Assembly: GCA_002308615.1 (NCBI GenBank)
Contig: DBWC01000001.1
Span: 1 to 6,008, forward strand
Direction: 5' to 3'
Length of the DNA stretch: 6,008 nt
DNA from: Clostridiales bacterium UBA1248
GTDB lineage: Bacteria; Bacillota; Clostridia; Oscillospirales; CAG-272
Shown: one piece after another, positions 1 to 5,624 of the stretch
How positions within the stretch are numbered: position 1 is the stretch's first letter
Layout of the letters: the number at the start of each line of letters is the position of its first letter
Program-made: the position numbers and the translations under genes
Notes under the pieces: generated by a model
What the model was told of the DNA's origin: nothing
Databases searched by the model: none
What the model saw: the letters and a program-made list of their open reading frames with translations, nothing else

Positions 1-105
1 AGTTATTCTTAAATGCTTTGTCTGCAAATTGATCACGGCGGACCCGTTAGGGCTTGCCGTGATTTTATTGTGATCATGATAAACGGATCCGTATATGATC
101 CCGTT
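1..105. other. intergenic region left of the radical SAM gene
   Basis: No gene can be assigned here. One forward frame reads only a few residues to a TAA at 10-12 and another stays open to a TGA at 71-73. Either could be the last codons of a forward gene lying left of the window, but there is too little to name one. The region contains a strong hairpin (32-63), a 10-bp palindrome ACGGATCCGT (83-92), a second small inverted repeat (AAACGG 81-86 with CCGTTT 101-106, the last base lying in the stop codon of the minus-strand gene), and an unusual density of GATC tetranucleotides (31, 72, 86, 97, then 120 just inside the gene). Confidence 0.5.
32..69 (+). terminator. hairpin plus T-rich tail, probable intrinsic terminator
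   Basis: The arms ATCACGGC (32-39) and GCCGTGAT (56-63) form a perfect 8-bp stem. Inside it, CCC (43-45) can pair with GGG (50-52) around a GTTA loop. The forward strand continues TTTTATT from 63, a reasonable U-tract, so the best reading is an intrinsic terminator for a forward gene left of the window. On the minus strand the stem is followed by CAATTT, a weaker tail, so it could also end the radical SAM transcript, which stops at 106 and runs leftwards into it. Confidence 0.65.
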
Positions 106-978
106 TTATATACCCGTCAGATCGAATTCCGGCGTATATTCGGAGGACTGAGAGGAGGGATCCTGGAAAAATCCGTCAAAGCCTTCCGATAAGGCGTATT
201 CGGATACGCGGCGGTATTCAAGCTTTGTCAACCGGCGGTCGATCTCTTTGTATTCGCACGCCTTGAATACCGGCACGTACTGCGACATAAGAGAGAGAAG
301 AAACTTGCTTTTGTCGTAATTACGCGATAAAAAGTCAAGGACCGCTGTGCTTTCGTCTTTATGCGACGGAAGGACGAGGTGACGGACTATCACGCCGCGC
401 GTCATAATGCCGTTTTCGTCGTATTCACAGCCGCCGCGCTGGCGTATCATCTCGTGCAGAGCCTCCGCGGCGACGGACGGATAATCCGGGGAGCCGGAGT
501 ATTTTCCGGATAGCTCTGCCGACACGTATTTGAAATCCGGCAGATATACGTCAACGTATCCCTGCAGCGCCAAAAGCGTCTGCACGCGCTCATAGCCCGA
601 CGTGTTGTAAACGACGGGGATATCAAGCTTTGCTTTGTCGAGAGCCCTTATGATCTGCGGAACGTACGGCGTGGGCGATACGAGATTTATGTTGTGACAG
701 CCTTTATCCTGAAGCAGAAGCATTATTTCGGCGAGTTTTTCCTCCGTTACCGGCTTTCCGAAACACCTGTCTGACAGTTCGTGATTCTGGCAGAAAACGC
801 ATGACAAAGGACATCCGGAGAAAAATATCGTCCCGGATCCGTTCTTGCCGGATATCGGCGGCTCTTCGTAATAGTGCGGCGCGGCGCGCCCGAGCTTGAG
901 CGTATCCGCGCCGCATAAGCCGCTTTTCCGCGGTCGGTCTGCACCGCATTTTCTCGGGCAGAGAAAACATTTTGACAT
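106..978 (-). CDS. PflX-like radical SAM protein (COG1313-type)
   Basis: A 290-residue radical SAM enzyme related to pyruvate formate-lyase activating proteins. The CX3CX2C motif that binds the S-adenosylmethionine-cleaving [4Fe-4S] cluster is at Cys56, Cys60 and Cys63 (GCPLSCVFC). A second cysteine group at the N-terminus (Cys4, Cys7, Cys11, Cys22) follows the CxLCPRxCG pattern typical of the PflX/COG1313 branch and may bind another metal centre. Further motifs are SPTPYVPQ (101-108), YNTSGYE (124-130) and DVYLPDFKY (143-151). The ATG at 978 is preceded by AAAGG about 7 nt upstream, and the cysteine motif starts at once, which supports this start. Length is normal for the family. No glycyl-radical enzyme lies in the window, so the substrate is unknown; the family is generally uncharacterised. 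It is transcribed divergently from the serine hydrolase operon, so functional linkage is not implied. Confidence 0.88.
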   Translation of the reverse strand: MSKCFLCPRKCGADRPRKSGLCGADTLKLGRAAPHYYEEPPISGKNGSGTIFFSGCPLSCVFCQNHELSDRCFGKPVTEEKLAEIMLLLQDKGCHNINLVSPTPYVPQIIRALDKAKLDIPVVYNTSGYERVQTLLALQGYVDVYLPDFKYVSAELSGKYSGSPDYPSVAAEALHEMIRQRGGCEYDENGIMTRGVIVRHLVLPSHKDESTAVLDFLSRNYDKSKFLLSLMSQYVPVFKACEYKEIDRRLTKLEYRRVSEYALSEGFDGFFQDPSSQSSEYTPEFDLTGI

Positions 979-999
979 TTTTTTGACCTTTGTTGATTG

Positions 1000-1048
1000 A
1001 TTTATGCTGATATGTTATCACATTTTGAGAAGCAAATCAAGCATAAAT
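1000..1048. repeat. 9-bp inverted repeat in the divergent promoter region
   Basis: ATTTATGCT (1000-1008) and AGCATAAAT (1040-1048) are perfect inverted copies separated by 31 bp. The similarity continues inward through GAT with one bulged base. The repeat brackets the proximal minus-strand promoter candidate. It could be a two-site operator, or a stem in the leader of a transcript starting at the distal promoter. Confidence 0.5.
1012..1040 (-). promoter_or_regulatory. candidate promoter for the radical SAM gene (proximal)
   Basis: Read on the minus strand, TTGATT (1040-1035) is followed after 17 nt by TAACAT (1017-1012), preceded by an extended -10 TG (TGATAACAT). Each hexamer matches the consensus at four of six positions. 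The start point would be near 1005, giving a leader of about 27 nt. It competes with a second candidate further upstream, and the sequence cannot choose between them. Confidence 0.4.
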
Positions 1049-1077
1049 ATAATATTTTGCGTAAAAATCCTTTACAA
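1049..1077 (-). promoter_or_regulatory. candidate promoter for the radical SAM gene (distal)
   Basis: On the minus strand, TTGTAA (1077-1072) is followed after exactly 17 nt by TATTAT (1054-1049), matching the consensus 4/6 and 5/6. Its -35 box overlaps the -35 box of the forward promoter, so the two polymerases would exclude each other. A transcript from here would begin near 1042 and carry most of the 1000-1048 inverted repeat in its leader. Confidence 0.4.
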
Positions 1078-1099
1078 AACGCATTTTATGATATATAAT
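1071..1099 (+). promoter_or_regulatory. sigma-70/SigA-type promoter of the hydrolase operon
   Basis: TTTACA (1071-1076) and TATAAT (1094-1099) are separated by exactly 17 nt; the -10 is perfect and the -35 matches five of six. Transcription would start near 1106, leaving a short leader that begins just ahead of the GGAGG ribosome binding site (1111-1115). It should serve both the serine hydrolase and the overlapping membrane protein gene. Confidence 0.8.
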
Positions 1100-1121
1100 A
1101 GAATCCGTATGGAGGTTTGAT

Positions 1122-2258
1122 ATGTATTTTGATAACATAGATAAAATGTGCCGCGAGGCGATAGAGAAGTATTACGTCCCGTCCGCCGTCTGCGCGATAG
1201 GCGATAAAAACGGCGTGTATTACAAAAAGGCTTTCGGCTATTCGCGCGTCATTATGAACGAGGACAGACCGGACGGCGTTTTTTCAGGCCCGATACCGGA
1301 TAACGCGATTCCCGCTACGCTCGACACGGTTTACGATATGGCGTCGTTATCAAAGCTGATAAGCACGACGATGGTCGTTCTGCGGCTGATAGAAGAAGGC
1401 GAAATGACTTTGCCGGACACCGTCTCCCGCTTTTTCCCGGACGCGCCGGAGGACAAGCGCGGCATAACCGTAAAACAGCTTATGACGCACTGCAGCGGCA
1501 TACCCGCGCATTTCCCGATACAGGCGGAATGTGAAAAAGGTTACGATCCCGCGCACGCGGTGCTTAACTACCCGTTGAAATACGAGGCTGAAACAAAGGT
1601 CGAATATTCCTGCATGGGATATATCCTGCTTGCGAAAATGGCGGAGGTCTGCACGGGCAAACCGCTTGATCTTCTTGCGGACGAGCTCGTTTTCAAACCG
1701 CTCAAAATGAACCGCACCGGGTATAACCCCATGAATTCCGAAAGATTCAAAGGCGCGGATATAGCGACGGAAGAATGGTCGCCGCGGTTTGAGCATTACA
1801 TACACGGAAACGTCCACGACGAAAACGCGCGCTGCATCGGCGGCGTGTCGGGCAACGCGGGAGTATTCTCATGTATCGACGATCTGTGCAATTTCGCGGC
1901 TATGCTTTCCGGTCACGGCACGTTCAACGGAAAACAATTCCTGTCAAATCAGACGTTTGAGCGCGCGATAACGAACTACACGCCGTACGGGCCGGAGATG
2001 AGGGGCTTGGGTTTCCAGCTCACCACGGGCGGCTTCAACGCCGCGGGAGATCTTTACGCTCCGCTTTCGTACGGCCACAACGGATTTACCGGAACGTCGC
2101 TTTACGTTGACCGGCAAACCGGCATGTTCGTTATACTTCTTACAAACAGAGTCCATTATACGCGTCAGTCGGACGGACTTTACCGCTTCAGACGCAGACT
2201 TCACAACGCCGCGACGGCGGATTACACGCGTATGATTCTTGAAAAGGGTACGGTATGA
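1122..2258 (+). CDS. beta-lactamase-fold serine hydrolase (class C / EstB-like)
   Basis: A 378-residue member of the penicillin-binding-protein/beta-lactamase superfamily. The nucleophile motif SxxK is Ser75-Leu-Ser-Lys78 in the DMASLSK context. The second motif is Tyr162-Ser-Cys164, where Asn or Asp is usual at the third position. The third motif is His319-Asn-Gly321 within GHNGFTGT, the HxG form seen in esterases and peptidases of this group. GNVHDENA and GGVSGNAGVFS (about 229-250) match a conserved block of non-lactamase members, some of which sit in cell-wall sugar recycling loci; that link is from memory of the family. There is no signal peptide or membrane segment, so it should act in the cytosol. 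GGAGG stands 6 nt before the ATG. The stop codon overlaps the next start as ATGA, indicating translational coupling. True beta-lactam hydrolysis seems unlikely; an esterase or peptidase role is more plausible, with substrate unknown. Confidence 0.88.
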   Translation: MYFDNIDKMCREAIEKYYVPSAVCAIGDKNGVYYKKAFGYSRVIMNEDRPDGVFSGPIPDNAIPATLDTVYDMASLSKLISTTMVVLRLIEEGEMTLPDTVSRFFPDAPEDKRGITVKQLMTHCSGIPAHFPIQAECEKGYDPAHAVLNYPLKYEAETKVEYSCMGYILLAKMAEVCTGKPLDLLADELVFKPLKMNRTGYNPMNSERFKGADIATEEWSPRFEHYIHGNVHDENARCIGGVSGNAGVFSCIDDLCNFAAMLSGHGTFNGKQFLSNQTFERAITNYTPYGPEMRGLGFQLTTGGFNAAGDLYAPLSYGHNGFTGTSLYVDRQTGMFVILLTNRVHYTRQSDGLYRFRRRLHNAATADYTRMILEKGTV

Positions 2259-4717
2259 TAAAAAAGTTTATTTCGGCGGCTCTATGCCTTATAATGATAC
2301 TGCCGCTTTTCGCGTACGCGGAGCAGAGCGGAGGATCGAACGTCATATACAGGGCGGATTTTGACAATAACGAGCTTCCGCCGGGCTCCGACGTCACGTT
2401 CGGTGACGACGGCTTCATATTCGCCGAGAAAGGCAGACTGGTACTCGAGGCGTCGGACACGTATCCGCCGGTCTCGACCGTGCTTTTCCCGTACGAGGTG
2501 AAAAGCGACGAATATATGTATGAATGCGAAGTAACGCTTGACTCCGCTTTGTCCGGAGAATGCTGGTTTTCGCTGTGCTTCGGCGCTGTGAACGACAACA
2601 TCCTTTATCAGTTTACCTTAAAGCACGGCTGCTGCTCGGAGGACGGGGTGTCGCTGCAGTATAAAAACGGCGCGTCGTCCTGGAAAACGCTCTGTTTTGC
2701 GTCGCTTAACGAATATATCGGAGAGGGCGGAATAGACCCGGATAAATTCAGCGGCGCTGCGATCAAGCCCGGCGCCGAATTCACCGTCGCGGTCGCGGTC
2801 AAGGAAGGCATGGCGATCGGCTGTATCGACGGCATAGCCGTTATCGAGGGAGGCATCCCGGCTAACCGCTGCGGCAGGATCGGACTGAACGGACGCGGCG
2901 TCAACGTGTCCGCCGACAACTTAACGGTAAGCTCCTTCGTCCCGTCGTGGGTATCCGCCGCAGATTCGTTTTCCGCGTCGCTTTATACGCCGGACACCGG
3001 TATAGTCGGGGCGCCGGCGGTCATACAGAGAGACAGACTGTCTTTGCCTATATACACGGTGGAGAAACAGCGCCCGTCAGCCGTCCTTATGACGGTCAGG
3101 GAAGCCGGCGGCGCGCTCCACGGATATGACGGCGCCGTCGATCTCGGAGAGCTTGAGACGCGCATAATGGGTATTTCCGACCTTGCTCTGCCGGCGTTCT
3201 ACGTTTCCGACGCGTCAGACGCCGCGAAGCTTTCGTCGTTTATAGATGAACACGGACTTAACGACTGCTTTGTGATAGTATCCAAAGCGTCGCTGCTTTC
3301 GGAATTCAAAAGCAACAGATATTTAAGAACGGTGCTCGATATGTCGTCGCGCAGCGGCGTGAGCGGCGCGGAGATAAGCAGTCTTTTGTATTCAAACGGC
3401 TGCCGCACCGTCATGCTCTCGGAAACGGCGGCTGACAAGGATACGGTGTACGAGCTTCACAGAAGGCTTATAACCGTGTGGGTCAGCGGAACGGCGGGAG
3501 TTGATTCGCTTTTCGATTCCGCCGTGAACGGAGCGGACGCGATAGTGACGTCGGAAGCACCCGCGCTCCTTTCCGTTTTTGAAAAAGTCGGCGATACCGC
3601 GCTTATGCGCCGTAAAACGGTCATAGCGGACGGCGGAGACGAAAGCGCCGCGCCGTCAAATACGCTGAAAGGCGTTTTGTCCGCTCTCGAATACGGAGTT
3701 TCAGCCGTCAGACTCGGCGTAAGACGCACGGGCGACGGCGAGGCGGTGCTCTTTGATTCCGATCTGACGGTCGGGATGTCCGATACGCTGTCTATCGCGG
3801 ATTCAACGCTTTCGGAGCTTAAAGCGCTTTCATATACTGACAGAAGAATGGGCGCCGCGGACGGTATAACGACGCTTGAGGAGCTGTTTGAAGCCGTTTA
3901 CAAGGCGTATCCGGATTCCGTTTTCCATCTTGATATAAGCGGCGCGGAAACGTTTTCCCCGGCGCTCGCGTTAATTAAAGAATACGAGATGTCGGACCGC
4001 ACCGTTATACTGAGTACGGATCCGACCGTGCTTTCATCAGCCGCCTCCGAGGGGATGGCGGCGGCGTATACGGGAGGACCGTATACCTGGGACGGACGCG
4101 GCGCTCAGCTCTGCGTAAGCTCTCTGTGCCGCACGCTCAACGGCATGAATTCCGCGTATTACGCAGAGGCAGACCAGATGCCGGAAGAGCTTATAAATCT
4201 GATGAACAGCCGCGGTATGTACGTGTGCCTGACCGGCGCGGACGGCGATAAAATACCGCTTACGTCGGGATGTGGCGCGTTTACCGTTTCGTCTCCGTCG
4301 CGCATATCAAAGCTCGCCGTGTCTCTTGAAGCGTCCGCGGACAAGGACGGAAGGCTAAGCGCAAGAGTAAAATACTGCGACGGCGCAGAGCTCGACGTGA
4401 CGGCGCTCTGCGATATAGTCACCGTTTCAGGCGAAGTCAGGCTGTCCGGCGGCACCGTCAGGGGCGACGGAGTTTTCGCCGTTATCTGTCCTCAGACGTC
4501 CGACGACGGAGAAAAATACGGTATCTGCTCTCAACTGCTGAAAATATCCGAGCATCCGGATGAGACGGAGCCGGAGGACGATACGGACGTGTCGGACGAC
4601 AGAACGCTTACGATTATCATAATCGCGGCGTCGTCCGCCGCGGCGGCAGCCGGCGTCATTGTGCTTTTGTATCTGGCGCGTAAAAAGCGGAAAAACGATA
4701 AAAAACAGCAGCAGTAG
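2255..4717 (+). CDS. exported membrane-anchored protein with two degenerate GDPD-like barrels
   Basis: An 820-residue type I membrane protein. Reading along it: signal peptide 1-22 (cleavage after AYA); a beta-rich jelly-roll/LamG-like domain about 28-230; a GDPD-like barrel about 273-444 ending in GADAIVTSEAPALL (426-439); a second about 455-685 ending in GCGAFTVSSPSRI (672-684); an Ig-like, Big2-type stretch about 686-765 (CDGAELDVTA); an acidic linker 766-782; a transmembrane helix 785-808; and a basic cytosolic tail. In the second barrel the GDPD motif is in register (IADGG...APSNT, 457-470), but the usual catalytic His-Arg is Asp459-Gly460, the Glu-x-Asp is Arg486-x-Gly488, and the later His-Asp is Asp501-Ser502. 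Phosphodiesterase activity is therefore not expected; binding of a glycerophosphodiester or wall polymer is an inference. The start overlaps the hydrolase stop, with AAAAGGG at 2242-2248 as binding site. There is no LPxTG signal. Domain edges are approximate. Confidence 0.8.
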   Translation: MIKKFISAALCLIMILPLFAYAEQSGGSNVIYRADFDNNELPPGSDVTFGDDGFIFAEKGRLVLEASDTYPPVSTVLFPYEVKSDEYMYECEVTLDSALSGECWFSLCFGAVNDNILYQFTLKHGCCSEDGVSLQYKNGASSWKTLCFASLNEYIGEGGIDPDKFSGAAIKPGAEFTVAVAVKEGMAIGCIDGIAVIEGGIPANRCGRIGLNGRGVNVSADNLTVSSFVPSWVSAADSFSASLYTPDTGIVGAPAVIQRDRLSLPIYTVEKQRPSAVLMTVREAGGALHGYDGAVDLGELETRIMGISDLALPAFYVSDASDAAKLSSFIDEHGLNDCFVIVSKASLLSEFKSNRYLRTVLDMSSRSGVSGAEISSLLYSNGCRTVMLSETAADKDTVYELHRRLITVWVSGTAGVDSLFDSAVNGADAIVTSEAPALLSVFEKVGDTALMRRKTVIADGGDESAAPSNTLKGVLSALEYGVSAVRLGVRRTGDGEAVLFDSDLTVGMSDTLSIADSTLSELKALSYTDRRMGAADGITTLEELFEAVYKAYPDSVFHLDISGAETFSPALALIKEYEMSDRTVILSTDPTVLSSAASEGMAAAYTGGPYTWDGRGAQLCVSSLCRTLNGMNSAYYAEADQMPEELINLMNSRGMYVCLTGADGDKIPLTSGCGAFTVSSPSRISKLAVSLEASADKDGRLSARVKYCDGAELDVTALCDIVTVSGEVRLSGGTVRGDGVFAVICPQTSDDGEKYGICSQLLKISEHPDETEPEDDTDVSDDRTLTIIIIAASSAAAAAGVIVLLYLARKKRKNDKKQQQ
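4066..4086 (+). repeat. perfect 8-bp hairpin inside the membrane protein gene
   Basis: GTATACGG (4066-4073) and CCGTATAC (4079-4086) form a perfect stem around the 5-nt loop GAGGA. It encodes residues Ala604 to Thr611 of the second GDPD-like barrel. The loop resembles a Shine-Dalgarno core held in a stem, but no start codon at usable spacing was recognised, so it may be chance or a structured mRNA element. Confidence 0.5.
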
Positions 4718-4886
4718 TCAAAATGACTGCAAAAAGATAAAAAATATCGTGAATTTTGGTTCCTATGTTAAAAAATATTTTATAATATAATATTGACAAA
4801 TCCTGCCTTATGTGTTATACTACTATGCGATTGTTTGTATAATCAACGTACTATGCCGGAACAAAAGCATACGAAAGGGCAGAAAA
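4718..4886 (+). other. AT-rich intergenic leader region of the str operon
   Basis: This 169-nt gap separates the membrane protein gene from the ribosomal genes. It is markedly AT-rich against GC-rich flanking genes. No convincing intrinsic terminator for the upstream operon was found; the only stems seen are short and AT-only (for example AAAATATTTT near 4772). The AT tract immediately before the -35 box (about 4770-4792) resembles an UP element. After the start point the leader holds an 8-bp direct repeat TACTATGC (4821-4828 and 4849-4856) and a small imperfect stem between 4828 and 4848. Confidence 0.5.
4793..4821 (+). promoter_or_regulatory. strong sigma-70/SigA-type promoter for the ribosomal protein operon
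   Basis: A perfect TTGACA (4793-4798) and TATACT (4816-4821, five of six) are 17 nt apart, with an extended -10 TG at 4813-4814 and an AT-rich, UP-like tract directly upstream. Initiation near 4828 gives a leader of about 60 nt to the ATG at 4887. It is the strongest promoter in the window, as expected for ribosomal protein genes, and it means they do not depend on read-through from upstream. Confidence 0.88.
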
Positions 4887-5135
4887 ATGAAGGCGGACAG
4901 ACAGCCCGGCGGAAAACTCACGGCGGGTTACAACAGCACGATGAAGTTTATAAAAAATAAAGAAGCTGAAAAAGTGTTCGTCGCGTACGACTGTTCGCCG
5001 TTCATAAAAGAAGCCGTGCTCGCCGCCGCGAAGGCCGCGGACGTCAAGACGGATGAAAAAAATTCGATGGCGCAGTTAGGCGCCATGTGCGGCATAGACG
5101 TGGGCTGCGCGGTATGCGCGGTCAAAAAATCATAA
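4887..5135 (+). CDS. rplGB: L7Ae-family k-turn-binding ribosomal protein (YbxF-like)
   Basis: An 82-residue protein of the L7Ae/L30e family, matching Bacillus YbxF in length and layout. Family members bind kink-turn RNA; YbxF itself is a k-turn binder of not fully settled role. Recognisable blocks are GYNSTMK (14-20, the RNA-contact loop, GTKQTVK in B. subtilis), KVFVAYDCSP (29-38) and LGAMCGIDVGCAVCAV (64-79). The RNA-contact loop differs from the Bacillus form at several residues, though the Gly and final Lys remain, and four cysteines make it unusually Cys-rich. An in-frame GTG at 4812 would add 25 residues but lies inside the promoter -10 region, upstream of the transcript start. The ATG at 4887 has AAAGGG 7 nt upstream and gives the family length, so it is chosen. 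Its place directly before rpsL is the usual Bacillota arrangement. Confidence 0.87.
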   Translation: MKADRQPGGKLTAGYNSTMKFIKNKEAEKVFVAYDCSPFIKEAVLAAAKAADVKTDEKNSMAQLGAMCGIDVGCAVCAVKKS

Positions 5136-5150
5136 CGATACCAAGGCTAA

Positions 5151-5168
5151 GCGGGGATCCGGTCCCGC
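5151..5168 (+). other. GC-rich hairpin between the L7Ae-like gene and rpsL
   Basis: GCGGGG (5151-5156) pairs with TCCCGC (5163-5168), the innermost pair being a G-U wobble, around a 6-nt loop. An alternative register pairs GGGA with TCCC. No T-tract follows, so it is not an intrinsic terminator. It may be an mRNA processing or attenuating stem, or simply structure in a 75-nt spacer. Confidence 0.4.
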
Positions 5169-5210
5169 CGCCTGCGTATAAAACATATTCCGCATGAAAG
5201 GAGGAAATCC

Positions 5211-5624
5211 ATGCCGACATTCAACCAGCTCGTAAAAAACGGCCGTCAGCAAAAGGTGTATAAGTCCAAGGCTCCCGTGCTTCAGAAGAGCTACAACTCG
5301 CTGAAGAAACGCGCCACAGACCAGAGCTCTCCGCAGAAGAGAGGCGTATGCACCAAAGTTACAACCGCTACACCGAAAAAGCCGAACTCCGCTATCCGTA
5401 AGATCGCGAGAGTCAAGCTCGTAAACGGACTTGAGGCAACGTGCTATATCCCCGGTATCGGTCATAATCTGCAGGAACACAGCGTAGTTCTTATACGCGG
5501 CGGCAGAGTTCGTGACCTGCCTGGCGTACGTTACCATATCATCCGCGGTACGCTCGATACACAGGGCGTTGCCAAGAGGATGCAGGCGCGTTCACTTTAC
5601 GGCGCAAAGAGACCCAAAAAATAA
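5211..5624 (+). CDS. rpsL: 30S ribosomal protein S12
   Basis: A full-length 137-residue S12, a core protein of the 30S decoding centre that monitors codon-anticodon pairing and contacts the streptomycin site. Landmarks are MPTFNQLVKNGR at the N-terminus, SSPQKRGVC (39-47), TPKKPNSAIRK (54-64), PGIGHNLQEHSVVLIRGGRV (81-100) and RDLPGVRYH (101-109). The extra 13 residues relative to E. coli before the TPKKPNS loop are normal in Bacillota. Lys56 equals E. coli Lys43 and is unchanged. Arg101 (CGT, 5511-5513) sits where E. coli and B. subtilis have Lys88/Lys101; K88R at this site is a known streptomycin-resistance change. Asp102 is the residue methylthiolated by RimO in E. coli. AAAGGAGG at 5197-5204 stands 6 nt before the ATG. 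It follows the L7Ae-like gene by 75 nt and precedes rpsG, the standard str operon order. Confidence 0.98.
   Translation: MPTFNQLVKNGRQQKVYKSKAPVLQKSYNSLKKRATDQSSPQKRGVCTKVTTATPKKPNSAIRKIARVKLVNGLEATCYIPGIGHNLQEHSVVLIRGGRVRDLPGVRYHIIRGTLDTQGVAKRMQARSLYGAKRPKK

Noticed and set aside
1350..1817. Long antisense open frame opposite the serine hydrolase
   Set aside because: It is explained by codon bias of the real gene. It has no family resemblance or ribosome binding site, and the forward frame has clear catalytic motifs.
4624..4642. 7-bp GC-only hairpin (CGCGGCG / CGCCGCG) in the transmembrane segment codons
   Set aside because: It falls in an Ala/Ser-rich stretch encoded by GCG, GCC and TCG codons, so complementarity is expected from composition.
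4736..4790. Candidate intrinsic terminator for the upstream operon
   Set aside because: Only short AT-only dyads are present (for example AAAATATTTT and GATA/TATC), with no GC stem and no proper T-run, so the call is not supported.
4812..4886. In-frame GTG start that would add 25 residues to the YbxF-like protein
   Set aside because: The GTG lies within the promoter -10 region, upstream of the expected transcript start. It has no ribosome binding site, and the ATG at 4887 has one and gives the family length.
4828..4886. Kink-turn in the leader that the YbxF-like protein might bind to control itself
   Set aside because: I looked for a stem with a 3-nt bulge and tandem G-A pairs and did not find a convincing one; only a weak imperfect stem (4828-4848) is present.
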